This document shows, piece by piece, positions 23,874-35,970 of a DNA stretch of 64,000 nt (its first letter is position 1; the number at the start of each line of letters is the position of its first letter). The stretch lies in NCBI GenBank assembly GCA_019671005.1, contig CM033726.1:5277213-5341212 (forward strand), read 5' to 3'. Under the pieces are notes generated by a model. It had not been told where the DNA came from and ran no database searches. It saw only the letters and a program-made list of their open reading frames with translations. The stretch is from Hibiscus mutabilis (Eukaryota; Streptophyta; Magnoliopsida; Malvales; Malvaceae). The position numbers were made by a program, and so were the translations under genes.

Positions 23874-24730
23874 GCTTAAATCAACTTTAAGTGTCCAACG
23901 TATACTATTTTTTAACTTTAAGTGTCTAAAGTATTTTTTTGTAAAAATAGGTGTCTAAAGTTTTTAAAGTTATAATTTTAGGTGCCTGGAGTTAATTTGC
24001 CGTTAATTTTTTAAAAAATATATATTTATTTATTTTATTTATTTTATTTTAAATTTATTTTATTTTTTAAACTTATTTAAAAAAACTGTAAATTTCTAAA
24101 ATTTACAAAATTGCCCCTAAATTTAAAATCCCTAACCTACCCAAATTCAAATCACGATTTGAGTGGATTTCGTCGTCGATGGCGCCGCCGCCGATAACCA
24201 CATCCTTCGTCGGACTACCACGGTCGTTTACCCTATCATCCTATCACCGGAAAATGAACCGGAGTCATGCAAAACACCGAACGAAGGCCGAAACATTCAA
24301 AATTTCATTCGAATGATTTGCGACGAGCGACGGCTGAACGACGGCAATTGGTGTATGGGTGTTTGGGAGAGGGGAGGACGCTCCATTCCGTCGCCGAAAT
24401 CGTGGCCAACGGCGGCGGGAGTGACCGGATTGAGGGATTTAGGTATTTCGGGATTTTGGATTTTGGGGCTTTTTTGGAATTTTAGAAAATTGGGGGCTTT
24501 TTTGAAAATTTCAATTTTTATTTTTAAAAAATAATTAAAAATAAAAATATATAAAACTTGCCACATGTCACATTATAATTGGCTACAAAAAAAATTTAAC
24601 GGCAGTTAATCCCAGGCACTTAAAATTATAACTTTAGAAACTTTAGGCACCTATTTTTATAAAAAAAAATACTTTAAGCACATAAAATTTAAAATAGTAT
24701 ACTTTAGACACTTAAAGTTCATTTAAGCCT
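23874..24730. mobile_element. Mutator-like element with GC-rich, gene-like core
   Basis: Long terminal inverted repeats of about 130 bp run inward from both ends (left CTTTAAGTGTC.AA.GTATAC, right its inverse). The 9-bp direct repeat TCTATTATT flanks the element (23865-23873, 24731-24739). The AT-rich arms enclose a sharply different GC-rich core (about 24150-24490) that starts GTCGTCGATGGCGCCG and is open for 123 codons on the plus strand. This is the layout of a Pack-MULE carrying a captured host fragment. The captured protein is not recognised and may be non-coding DNA. Confidence 0.75.
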
Positions 24731-24999
24731 TCTATTATTTGCTCCTTGGGAAGCCACGTATGTTGCGTATTTAAGACTTTTGACAGTTTGTTACTTCTTT
24801 CTTTGTTCAAGGAAAGCTACAAACGACATATGACTTTGATTTAGGAAATTTATACCATCCATACATTGGATTTAGATTATGTATTATCTAATTCGAATTG
24901 ATGAACTAACAAATTAGATATTGGTGATTATTATAAAAAAAATATAATGATATTTTTAAGAATAATAAGGATAGAGGAATATTAGGACATATAAATTAT

Positions 25000-25802
25000 A
25001 ACTTGCTAGTTTTCTATCAATGCCTTTTGCCGAATGGATGCGATGTAATATACAAGGTCGGGATGGTTTTGCGACGTTGAATGGTAACTGGGATGTTCGA
25101 TTTGTTATTACTTGTTGGCTTATTTGGAAGCAGAGATGTAGTCTCATTTTTTATGATAATTATGTGCAGAAGGAGAACATCAATTACCGGTGTAATATTT
25201 TGGTGGATGAGTGCTTTCAAAGTTTGGGTTCTCAACAGCGGATTCCAGGTGTCTTGCATCCAGTGCCTGTGGTTTGGCAACGTCCACCGCTTGGGTGGGT
25301 CAAGGCAAATTGTGATGGTGCTAGGAGATTGATTGATGGAATGGCTGCTGCCGGGGGTCGTATTCGTGATGCGCAAGGTCAGTGGATTGTTGGGTTTGCT
25401 CGAAGTATTGGTAGATGTTCAGTGTTGTGGGCTGAGCTATCGGCAGCTGTTGATGTGCTCAATCTTGCATGGAGAATTGGATGTAGAAGAGTCATCCTTG
25501 AAACGGATAACATGGAGGTGTGTCAAACTCTCTCTCGATCCTCTGAGAGCTTAGTAGGGACATCTCTGGTGTAGTCTGCTCTTGATTTGCTGAACCGTCT
25601 TTGGAGTGTCGAAGTCTGCAGGATTGATCGAAGCGGGAATAGAGCTGCGGATTGGCTAGCAGGATTATGCTTAGGGAAATCTGTTGCATATTCAGTTTTT
25701 GAGGAACCACCTATCGGGTTGCTGGATTTGCTCCAGGAGGAGGCTGGAAACATGATCTAACTTTTTTTTAATGTTCTTATTCATCAAAAAATAAAATAAA
25801 AC
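25000..25802 (+). mobile_element. 5'-truncated LINE remnant with RNase H domain
   Basis: The forward frame from about 25020 encodes the end of a LINE ORF2: WLIWKQRC linker, then an RNase H-like (RVT_3) domain. Candidate metal-binding acidic residues are in ANCDGA, LWAELSAA, LETDN and RAADWLAG. An in-frame TAG at 25572-25574 breaks it inside the domain, with the frame continuing to AGNMI before TAA at about 25758. A T-rich stretch and A-rich tail (AAAAAATAAAATAAAA, about 25786-25801) follow, typical of LINE 3' ends. No target duplication was found. Confidence 0.75.
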
Positions 25803-27985
25803 ATTTGATGTATTGAAAGTGTACAGTTCTATGATCATTGGTGAATCAGATAACGATGTTACATTGTCAAAAATAAATTTAAATGAATTTACTTTTATTT
25901 TTTATATTGACATGTTACCATCTAGTTTATTGATGATGTGTGATTTTACGTATCAATCATTGTACCAAATGATCACTCATAATCAAATTAAACTTAAATG
26001 AATTTAGTTTTAAAATTTTTATGACTGCATGCTATTATCTGCCTTATTAACGGTCAAGAAAGTTGTACATTATTAGTGCTCAAATATTAATATGTAAAGT
26101 AATACTGAATATTTTAATTTCACAACTATTATTTCTATTTACCATTAAACCTTGATTAAGTTGGCGTTACGGGCTAACCGATTACCAACTTAGTTAGAAA
26201 ATGACTAAAAACTTTTAGTTTAAACTCGGTTAGAAAATGTTTGTGTTAATAGTATGAAATGAAAAGATTTTATGTAAAAAAATAACTTCAGCCATCCATT
26301 TACAATCATCTAACTATAAAAAATATGTAAAACTAAGTGAATTTTACATGATGTTGATGGATCCTAATCCGTTTTTAAATAAACAATTAAAATTATTACT
26401 ATAAGGATCAAACACAAAACTATAAAATTTATATACAAATCCTTTATCAATTTTTTTTTATCAAAACACCACCATTTTAAAATTTATGGCTTAAGGGCTA
26501 CTTTTGCCCCTGTAGTAGTCCAATTTATCATTTTCGCCCCTATAATATTTTTGCATCAATTTGGCCCCTGAACTAGTCGAATTGTGTCATTGTTTGCCCC
26601 TTGACTAAATGAAGCTAAGGTTGACCGTTACGGTGCTGACGTAGAGGTCAACAATACTAACGTGTCAGTTAACGATGCTAACGTGGCGATCTACTTGTGA
26701 TGGCGTAGCAATTTACGTGTGAATATGACGTGGCATGGGGGCAAAATTGATTTTCTGATCGAGTTTGAGAGCAAAATTGATTTTTATGATTGAGTACGAG
26801 GGCAAAATTGATTTTCTAGGCAAAGCTATGAATTTAAGAAAAAATTAAAAATACTAAAATGATATAAAAATTAATAAAACAATTATATAACTAAAAAAAT
26901 AAAAAAATCTAAAAAAAAAGTAAAAATTATAAAATTTAAATTATTCAAAATCAAAACTAGAAAATAAACTATATACTCTAACCCTAATTTTTAATTCTCA
27001 AATCCTAAATCACAAACTCTAAATTACAAAACATTAAATCCTAAATCTTAATTAAAAATTTTATCAATCTAAAGTGATTATAAACATAAAAGTATGTGTA
27101 TCAATTTAATTAATCAAGTAAAGAGTTTATATTTTAAGATTTAGGGTTTGAGATTTAAAAATTAGAGTTAGAGTGTAGAGTTTATTTTTTTAGTATTGGA
27201 CATAAATAGGGGCACCAAAACGGTAGAGGGTTTTTGCTCGATTGTGAGAATCACATTAACCTTATTTTAAGATTCATTCTCCCTTATATTCTTTTAAGAC
27301 AAAAAAAATCAAAATCGTCCAAACTTTTTTTATGAAAGTTTTCATAATTTGTAATACGTTATAAATATTTTTCTAATTTTAATTATTGAGTAATCTATAA
27401 TTTATTAACTTATAATATTTTGATTTTATAATTTATACTTATTTTAAAATATTTTTAATTTTATAATTTATACTTATTTTAAAATATTTTTAATTTTTAA
27501 TACGGGCACATGGACCGTTTAGGCGCACTTTTGTCCTACGTAGTATGAATGGCTGTCATTTCAATAAATAATCGGACATAAATGTTAATTTGATAATTAA
27601 ATCTTAAAATGATGATAACTCGGTAAATGTTTTTTTTTATAAGTATACTTGTTTAACATAGAATGTTTCATTCCATCAAATTGTGAGAATAATAAACTCT
27701 AGGTTTAAGGGAGTAAGGAACATTGAACTTGGGGGGGGAGTGAATAATCAATTAAGCTCGTGGATTAATAAATTGAATAATTAAGTCTTTTGATCAATTT
27801 TACCTATTAAATATTGACTGATTGTTTCTTTAAATATTATTGTCGCGTGATAAACTACAGTTCTATCCTGTGACGTTTACAATTTTTTTAATTTTTTTAA
27901 TTTTTTTAAAATTATTTTTGGACTTTTAAAGAAAATTTTAAATAAAATAAAAATTCAGAAAATGTCAATCGACAATACTATGACT
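25803..27985. other. AT-rich intergenic region with decayed repeats
   Basis: No gene is seen. At 26490-26830 repeated GGGGCAAAATTGAT / GCCCC words around 'GCTGACGTAGAGGTCAAC' look like a decayed element with inverted arms. At 26940-27190 CCCTAA/TTTAGGG-like words recur. A TTTATAATTTATACTTATTTTAAAATA unit is repeated near 27425 and 27460. Confidence 0.4.
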
Positions 27986-27989
27986 AACT

Positions 27990-28405
27990 AGAAACGGGCA
28001 CGAGTCAGGTCGGGTTTTTAGTCGGCCTAAACCCGACCCAAAAATTATATACCTGAACCCGACTCGGCTCGAAAAGTATATACATCAACCTAAACCCAAC
28101 CTGATCTATAAAAAAAAATTAATTTTAGGGATTTGTTTGTAAAAAATCAATTTTAAGGACCTAATTATAAAAATATATATAAAGAGGGGTATTATTGCAA
28201 AATATCCCTAAAAATATAGGGCAGAATTACACTATTAATCTTGGTTCGGGCCGGGTTTGATTTTTTCCACCCTAACCCGAACTTGACCCGACCTCATCCT
28301 TAATAAAAATCCGACCCAAACCCGAACCTTTCGCAAAAAACCTGATTTGATCGAACCGGGTCGGAACCCTTCGGGTTAGTGTGAAATGCTCATCCCCAAT
28401 TATGA
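27990..28405. repeat. Decayed hAT-type MITE (GGTCGGG-rich)
   Basis: Left arm words such as GTCAGGTCGGGTTTTTAGT and right arm words AACCCGAACCTTTCGC / ACCGGGTCGG are mutually inverted, with a right end GCTCATCCCC typical of hAT MITEs. The left terminal repeat is no longer recognisable. Confidence 0.45.
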
Positions 28406-29069
28406 CACGATGCACGACACTAACCAATAAAAAATCTCATTAGATTCAATTGTCAATGTTGATCAAAAGATTTAATTATTTAGGATAAACTACTTATTTA
28501 ATACCCAACCTGTTATTGTATTTTTTTGTACCCTCACCTATATTTTTTTTTTGTAAATTAATATATAACGTTACGTTTTTATTCTGTTTTAGTACCCGAC
28601 ACTCTAAAATTAACAGAGGTGATGACATGACTTGGTTTAATCACACTTTTAATTCAAAACACTAATTATCTAATACATTTTATCAATTTAACCCAAAACC
28701 CATAGATCTTAACCTCATCTTAACTTTTTAAGATAAAGTTAGAAATTAACTATTTTATTTCCTTTTTTTTCTCTTTATCGAAACTGTTCAACTTCTTTAG
28801 AATTTGGAATTTAAGTTCAGATTTGAGATTAAATGCAGAAGGTGGAGTTTGTGGGGGTTACAGCCATCCTTCCTCGTCTAAAGTAGAAAGAATTAAAAAT
28901 CATAAAGTTAAAGCAGAAACTAAGTTGGAAAATTTCATTATCGCTGCTGATGGTCTTCATAAGTTGACTAGCAAATCAGACGCTACCATGTGGATATGGT
29001 CCACACGTTGTACGTAGTTTCCTCGCAACCGCATGTAAGTGACAGACACGCGCCAAGACTTTTCCGGAT
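28406..29069. other. Intergenic, no feature supported
   Basis: The first 300 bp are AT-rich. A 64-codon open frame at 28823-29017 resembles no family I know and lies directly upstream of the PLAC8 promoter. Confidence 0.35.
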
Positions 29070-29215
29070 GGACGCCCCGTTTGACTTGTCTCCTTAAATA
29101 TAATTTCATCCAATCCAAGCCAAACTGCTCCAACTCACACAACTTGCCTCTCTTCTTCTTTAATTTCCCACGTTATTGTTATCTTCTTCTCGCAGCAGCT
29201 ATTCTGCATCCATCC
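29070..29215 (+). promoter_or_regulatory. Probable core promoter and 5' leader of the PLAC8 gene
   Basis: A W-box-like TTTGACTTGTC (29079-29089) precedes a TATA-like CTTAAATATAAT (29094-29105). A CCAATCC follows at 29111. A pyrimidine-rich leader then runs to the ATG at 29216. The motifs are seen; their use is inferred. Confidence 0.4.
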
Positions 29216-30510
29216 ATGGCTTCCTTCAACCCCAGTGGCTACGATAAGTTCTCAGCTCCACCGCCGCAGTTCGGCAGAGAAGAAGACGACAACCCCGGGA
29301 TTCCACTTAGCTCCTCGAACAAGTACTACACCGACAGTTCTCAAACGACCGTCACTCCTGTTAAGCCCAAAACAAGAGTTCCTTGGTCATCAGGCCTCTG
29401 TGACTGCTTCTCTGACTGGAGAAACTGTAAGCTCAACTCAACCCAAACCCTTTTTTTTTCTTACAAAAAAGGGTGCTTTTCACTTTTCAGGGTTTGGTCT
29501 GAAAACTCCAGACACTGATGATGGTATTCTAACTATAATTGTTTCAGGTTGCATGACATGTTGGTGCCCTTGTGTCACGTTTGGCCAAATTGCTGAGATT
29601 GTAGATAAAGGATCATCATGTAAGTTAAAAGTTAGACTTCGACCGTTCACATTGCTTATTAAAAGTACTTTTAAAGCTATAAACAATATTAAACAGATAA
29701 TGTTTAGAGAAAAAATGAATTTAAAAAATATTTTTAACTCAAACGCAATTTTAACTTTTACGTAAAATTATAATTTTAACCTTCATTTGTTATTATTTGT
29801 ATTTATAAATTTGACATTATTATATGATTAGTGAATTAAGTTTTAGTTCAAAAATTATATACATTTTTATGTCAATTTTTTTTATATTTTTATGAAATAC
29901 ATACAATTGTTAGAAGATATTTATTTATTAATAAAAATATTTTTTTATAATTTTATGATAATTTAAGTTGATATATTTCATATATTATAATACTAAAAAA
30001 GTTTAGATGTCATTTAAATATATTTTTAATTTATAATATCATGTTTAAAATAATTATTTATCTTTTTAAAAGTAATACACTTAAATCTTAAACTCAAAAC
30101 TCTAAAGTACTTTTCTACCGTACTTTTCAAAAGCTAAGACTATAAAAAAACAGATTGTGATTATTAAACATTAATATATAGATACTGATTTAAGAGATTT
30201 TGGTGGTGTAGCATGTGGAGTAAATGGTGCACTTTACACCCTGATAGCATGTGTAACTGGCTGCGCCTGTTGCTATTCGTGCTTTTACCGTTCCAAAATG
30301 AGGCAGCAATATATGTTGAAGAAACACCCTTGCGGGGATTGTCTCGTTCATTGCTTCTGCGAGTACTGCGCCTTGTGCCAAGAGTATCGGGAGCTCAAAA
30401 CCCGCGGCTACGATTTATCCATAGGGTGGCATGGAAACATGGAAAAGCAGAGCCGAGAAGTGCCGATGACTTCGATCCCACCGCCGGTGGAAGGAGGGAT
30501 GAGCCGATGA
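29216..30510 (+). CDS. PLAC8 / plant cadmium resistance (PCR) protein
   Basis: Three exons, 29216-29426, 29548-29619 and 30212-30510, give 582 nt and 193 residues. Both junctions are phase 1 with GTAAG donors and a CAG and a TAG acceptor. The N-terminus (1-56) is Pro/Ser-rich and hydrophilic. The PLAC8 domain starts at GLCDCF; the CCxxxxCPC motif is residues 71-79 (CCMTCWCPC). A hydrophobic, cysteine-rich segment follows (GALYTLIACVTGCACCYSCF), then CGDCLVHCFCEYCALCQEYRELKTRG and a C-terminal GGMSR. PCR proteins are small plasma-membrane proteins that lower cellular cadmium or move zinc or calcium, probably as oligomers, and relatives (FW2.2/CNR) affect cell number. This copy is fully intact, unlike its neighbours. 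Intron 2 carries a non-autonomous DNA element. Substrate cannot be told from sequence. Confidence 0.93.
29640..30145. mobile_element. AT-rich non-autonomous element in intron 2 of the PLAC8 gene
   Basis: It matches the element at 5651-6308 over most of its length in the same orientation ('TACAATTGTTAGAA', 'TTTATTAATAAAAATATTTTTT', 'ATAATTTAAGTTGATATATTTCATATATTATAA', compared in parts). Terminal repeats are too eroded to set exact ends. Confidence 0.6.
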
Positions 30511-30887
30511 ACAAGAGAGTGGATGAAATATCATCTTTGTGTACTTGTTTTAAGGTTTTAACATTATCTTTCGTATATGAATATAAAGTACGATCCTATA
30601 TATATATATATATATATATTGAATATGAACTAGAATGTAAAAATGATGAGAAGCCTTTGGCTGATCCAACAAATATGTTTAAAATAATCTTGAAATGATA
30701 GCTACACAAACAATCTTGAATAACTCATCTTTAAAACTACCTTGCTGGCCAAATGTTTCCGTCAAATTTGTCATCCTGGAATTCAAACCCTTCTAAGAGA
30801 AACAAAATCGGATATGCTGCATGTGTACCACCGGAGATGGAGAATCGGATTTTTCAATAGATTTTGATGTTAAAACCGAAACAAGTT
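30511..30887. other. Convergent 3' flanks of the PLAC8 and GH17 genes
   Basis: 377 bp between two convergent genes. It holds a (TA)n run at about 30599-30620 and no further feature. Both 3' untranslated regions must lie here. Confidence 0.5.
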
Positions 30888-33497
30888 CTACAAGAAAACA
30901 GCGCCCCAGAGCAAAGCAAATATTATCACAGAGGTTGTGAAAGAACCACTCCTCCCATGGTATTGTGGTGGGCAACCTGAATTCGTGTTGTTCAACGAAG
31001 GAGCCAATGATGTGCCATTAAATAAAGTCCCCTTTTTTCCAAAACTATAGTGAAAATTAGTCGTATAATCAGATTGCTGTATGGTCATCATGATCTAGCT
31101 TGAAGAAAATTAATAACATTTAGAAGCATTAGTGCATACCTTCCAGGAAACCGACACGAACTATGACCTGCACCAAAGGACAATACTAACTGTCAGCTCA
31201 ATTCTCATAATAAAATGAAAATTACGATATATGTGGTCTTATTCTATAAGAACTAATATCACAGTCACATACTCGGATCAGTTGTAGTGACGCTAGCCAC
31301 CCCCTTGAAATCACATGTCCCAGGAGACTTGGCCATCTGTTGGTAATATGCATTGAAAGCATAAGTCGAATGGGAAACCACGTTATCAGGCTCATAACAC
31401 GGATGCCCCTGCAACAGCGGTGAACAATCAACTTTCCCTGGTCCACAAGCCCAATCAAGAGCTGCTTGTAACATCTTCGGATCAGCTCCCCGCTTCGCAA
31501 CACAAAAAGTTTGGTCTGTAGTGTCATTCGCGAAAACAATACTAGCATCTGTCAAGTGCATAGTATAAACTGGTATTCCATTGGCATCAAATAGCCCCCA
31601 GTTCTTTTCCGAGTCTGAACCAGTTCTCAGATCTTCATTGTAAAGCTCATAGATGTATGTACTAACTGCAATCCTAGGGTGTTTAGGAGTTCCGGTCTTG
31701 TTAAGCACATGCTTGATCAAGTTACTGTTGTATGTATTAGCATTGTCAACTATAGCATCGGGCTCAGATGAATCACCCTTAGAGGGCCAACCAGACTCCG
31801 TTACTACAATCGGAATATTGGTGAAGTTTAAATAAGACATTGCAAAATATGCTGCATCGACAACAGCATCAAAAACATTAGTATAATGCAGGAGCGTGTT
31901 AGCATCCACAGCTTCTTTGTTAGGAGGGAGAGGACGGAAAAGTGTATAGTCCAATGGGATCTTGCCATTTGATTGTATGTAATCATAATACGGATATACA
32001 TTGAGCATGGGTACGACCCTGTAGACTGCAAAAATTTTAGCAACGGGACCATGACTGGATCCCATGAACGGTTAAAGAAGGCTTGAGAAGGTGGAAAAGA
32101 GTCTAGAATAATTGAAGAAGAATGCGGAGTAGAGACTTTGATTTGACTGTCGAGTCTAGAAGCAACAAGAGCAGAGTGGATAAACTTTAAGGCAGAAACT
32201 AGGATGGGACCGGCATTCGGGAGTGCATTTAGAACTTCCGATCCAACAGCTATTGCTTGTGATGTTGGTGGCAGGTACATGGGATACAATATTGCGAGCC
32301 ACCCAATTAGCTGCAGTAGCATTCGACTGATACCGAGGAGTTGGTCATTGGGGACAGAGACAGTCACCTGGATGCCTGTGTTGGCAAGCCCAAGGAGCAT
32401 GGCTCGGTCAGCATCATAAAGCCTGACATATTTTATACTCTGAGCCTTGAGAAGGGCAACCACTTCAGTAGGGCTGGGCATGTCGGAAATGTCCGTGCTG
32501 ATATTCACACCAATAAAGGCGTCTGCAAAGAGAGATCCCACACACAGATATGAATCAAACAACCAATCCACAGAAAGAAAATCATCAACTCAATCAACTA
32601 CAGAAAGTGTAGTTCAATCCTAAAACTAGTATTTTCAATGATATAACCATTTTTACATTAATGGTCACGGTTAAATTGTGTAGTTGGTAACTATAACAAT
32701 TAAATGAAACATTCAAAGTAACAACAGACAGTAAAGCACATGAATTGATAACTCAGCTGACAGTTGGTTGGATCTGTATCCAAGATTCTATATTAAAGTT
32801 TTCTTCTTTTGCGAGGAATATATTAAACTAAATCATCATAAGAAACAACATTTCAGAGAAGTGATCAGCTTCCACATACATAATAATATAATGGACCAAC
32901 TAGACAATTAAGATGACAATACTACCCTCCATTACACTTCCTAGGATGCCAATACCTTCAACATTTAGAGCCCTTCCATAAGGGCCATTTTGGTTCTACA
33001 GAACATTCTCTGAAAAAAAAAGCAGTTTTAGACAGGTAAAGCTACACCACATGAGCTGGGACGCATTTAGAGATTCCCATCAAAGATGGAAAGTTCAGAA
33101 GAGTTTCCAACACTGAGAAAGACTGTTTTCTTTCTCTGCAGAACCATCATGTTCTCAGTTTCCAAATAATAAAGAAGTTCATTATAAAAGTAAAGTAACA
33201 TTGTGATTCCAATTTCTTTTTTCTCTTGAACATTCAACCAAATAGTTGGTACCCAGAAATTGCAGAGGCAAGCTTATATAAAAACATATCAATGCCTACG
33301 AAGAAGTAAGAAAGCAGTAAACGAAGAGCATAGATAACAAGACCAACCCAGAAAATAGACAAAACCCATAAAAACAGAATGAAGCTAAACTCTAAGTGGA
33401 GTAAGTAGCAACAATGGTGTCAAAGAAACATACCTTCATCACCAGAAACAGCAGAGACGAGCAAAAGCAAAAGCAAAAGCAGCAGGAAAACAGCCAT
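30888..33497 (-). pseudogene. Glucan endo-1,3-beta-glucosidase (GH17 + X8/CBM43), frame-broken
   Basis: Exon 1 (33497-33434) encodes a leucine-rich signal peptide ending SAVSGDE. The main exon (32522-31273) has GH17 landmarks: AFIGVNI start, VRLYDAD, the acid/base Glu in AVGSEV, and the nucleophile Glu in IPIVVTESGWPS. The X8 domain follows (TFCVAKRGAD... ALDWACGPGKVDC... TCDF). A 28-nt exon (31167-31140) encodes SCRFPG. A last exon near 31091-30888 has a hydrophobic GPI-anchor-like tail (SVIIFALLWGAVFL). Such enzymes trim callose at the cell wall and plasmodesmata. Frame breaks are: minus one base near 32322 with a compensating plus one near 32257, minus one near 32011, and a phase error or stop at the last exon. 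All catalytic residues remain, so recent decay or an unpolished assembly are both possible. Confidence 0.82.
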
Positions 33498-34457
33498 TTG
33501 AGCAAAATAAAAGATTCGATCTTTCGAGACCAATGTAAAGCTATTGAGTTGAACCTCAAAAAAAGATCCCACGAGCAAAGAAGAAACCCCAAAGGGAAAA
33601 AGGGAGCTCCTTTTGCCCTTTTTTGAATGTAAAGGGGGGAACTGTTACTGTTATGAGAGGTGGGTTTTAGTTTAATTTAAGGGAAAAAGAGAGGTTTTTG
33701 TTACTGGCTTGGATAGATTGATAAAGTCCTGGTGTCAGAAATCCTACGGTCTAGATTTAAATCCTGTGGACTGCTTTGTAGTATGTTTTTTTTTGTGTCG
33801 TATTTTTTTCTAATACGTGTTAATTACATGAATTAATTACTAGAAATATATAAAAATAAGCTATAAAGATACTACTACTAAAATTACCAGACCTGTTTTT
33901 ACATGTCAAATCCGAGTAAAGCAACAGTTTACGAGGATAGTAGTGTTTCGTTGCTGACGTGTCGTGGTTTATTAGAGTCAACGGTCACTATCTAGCAGAT
34001 CTTTCATTATTAGTTTTTTCTCCTTTAATAATTCTCTGTTTTTCTACTTAAATTTGTCTAAATATGTGTGTGCTTCTGTAACTAGGAAAAAGCCGGTTAG
34101 CCTTGGGTACGATATGTTTAGGTTGTAATTAAAAAATAATAAAATTTAAAATTTATTTATAAATTAAAAATATTATTTTTTAATAATATTTTCAAGTGGA
34201 TTCTTTTTTGTAAATATTAGTACTTAATTTTTTTTATAAATTTTTAGTTTAAGATAAAGTCTCGATACTTATAAAATAAGTTTTAATACTTGCAAAAAAA
34301 AAAACTCAAAAAAACCAACTGAAAATGTTATTAAAAAGTCTAACATTTTCAGTTCATGACAAATTTCGAAATTTGCCGTCTTTTAGCTTCACCCTAGATA
34401 TATTGCACGTTAGACTCACCCGAAAAAGCTAGGCTTGCCCCCATTGGAATTTAGGGA
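33498..34457. other. Upstream flank of the GH17 gene
   Basis: The first 150 bp on the minus strand are a pyrimidine-rich leader. Beyond that the DNA is AT-rich. No TATA box or repeat can be assigned with confidence. Confidence 0.4.
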
Positions 34458-35107
34458 TAGGGGTGTTCAATCGGTTGGTTTGGTTAACCTATCGAACCGA
34501 ACTATCTAAAATTCATTAACCGGAAATTTTTAATTTTAATCGTTAACTGAATCGATTTTTTTTTAATTCTTAATTGAACCAAAAAAAGTTCATTTAATTT
34601 TTTCGATTTTTGAATTAACCGAAATTTATTGTAAAATTTTGCGTAAATTACACAAATAGTCACTGAACTATGCTAAAATATTTTTTTAGTTACTGAACTT
34701 TTAGAAGTTAAAAATAATTATTAAACTTATCGAGCTATTACAACATGATCATTGACTCATTGCATGTTATGAATTATTATTAAATTTTAAAAAGTTTAAT
34801 GATCATTTTGTAATAATTCAAAAAACTTAATAATTATTTTGTGCTAATTTGATAAAATTTAATGACCATTTTATAATATATCAAAAAATTTAATGATCAT
34901 TTTATAACTTTTAAAAGTTCAGTGACCAAACTTAAATATATGTAATATATATAATATTTGATATATAATAATTCCGGTTAATTTAGTTAACCGACCGATT
35001 TCGAGTTGAACCGTTAATCGATTATACCTAAAATTAACCGACTGATTAACTAAAAAAACTTCAGTTCGATCGGTTAATTCGGTTAAAATCAAAGATGAAC
35101 ACCCCTA
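34458..35107. mobile_element. hAT-type MITE with TAGGGGTGTTCA ends
   Basis: The left end TAGGGGTGTTCA and right end TGAACACCCCTA are perfect inverted 12-mers. Sub-terminal CGGTTNGGTT / AACCGA words form arms, typical of the plant hAT MITEs with CGGTT repeats. The flanks TTTAGGGA and TTTAAAAG agree only in part, so the 8-bp duplication has decayed. The centre (34640-34940) holds a second inverted segment with 'AGTCACTGAACT' and 'AGTTCAGTGACC', probably a nested MITE. Confidence 0.75.
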
Positions 35108-35970
35108 TTTAAAAGAGATACAGACTAATAACGAGAAACTCGTAGTAAAAACTTATTTTGAAGCTGTTTGGTTGCTGAGAAAATTGCTATGTACATTCGG
35201 ACAAAAAAAACCCTGTACATGTTGCAGTAAACAACTTTGGTAATGTACATTACAGTGATAACCACTGCTAGATACAACATAACAAACGATAATAATTGGG
35301 TAGACTTTTCTGCTCATCTTCCGTCTTCTGGTCATATCAAATTTGTATTTTGATGAGGTCGAGCCCCCAAAGCACAAAGTTCTTCCAAGATTTTCGATCT
35401 CTCCAATCAGACCCTTAAAGTCTTAAAACCCTTCAATTGGATCTTTGTGATTTTCCGTCCAAATCAATCGAGATAAATAATAGGGACTCAACATTCGAGT
35501 TGAGTCACAATAAATACAACATAATTTATGTATTGTATTCTACTCAGTCAAGACTATCTCAGAACTCTCTTAAGGGTTGTGAGACAAAATTCTAAGACCA
35601 AAACGACATCAAACATTTCAATAACAATACTTTTTCGATTATTGAGGATTCCAATCAACTGCGCAATCAGAATCTCTCTCAACAAATTTGGTGTCATATT
35701 ATTGTCTAATTTTTTAATTGAATGGATAAGATTGATCAGAAGAGAGGATGAACGAGGGAAGAACAGGGAGCTTTTAAGGCTAGTTAATTTGGTATTGATG
35801 TTGTACGGCTGAATAAATAAAGGCATGGTAGAAGCAGATGCATTATTGGTCGAAATTTGGACATATCAAATGGAAACGTTCAGCTTTGCGAGAACATTAT
35901 CTGCATTCCTTGGCATTGGCAATACAGGTAAACAAAGGCTTTGTCTTTTCAAATATATATCAGTTGTTTA
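35108..35970. other. Intergenic, no gene supported
   Basis: Short open frames exist on both strands (for example 35153-35377 minus, 35528-35812 plus) but none shows a recognisable domain, exon structure or codon pattern. Confidence 0.4.

Noticed and set aside
24297..24566. 89-codon minus-strand frame in the Mutator-like element
   Set aside because: Antisense to the GC-rich core; composition alone explains it.
25017..25376. 119-codon minus-strand frame
   Set aside because: Antisense shadow of the LINE RNase H region.
28823..29017. 64-codon frame upstream of the PLAC8 gene
   Set aside because: No recognisable homology, exon signals or domain; it probably overlaps the promoter region.
35153..35377. 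74-codon minus-strand frame
   Set aside because: No family recognised and alternative frames contain stops; left as intergenic.
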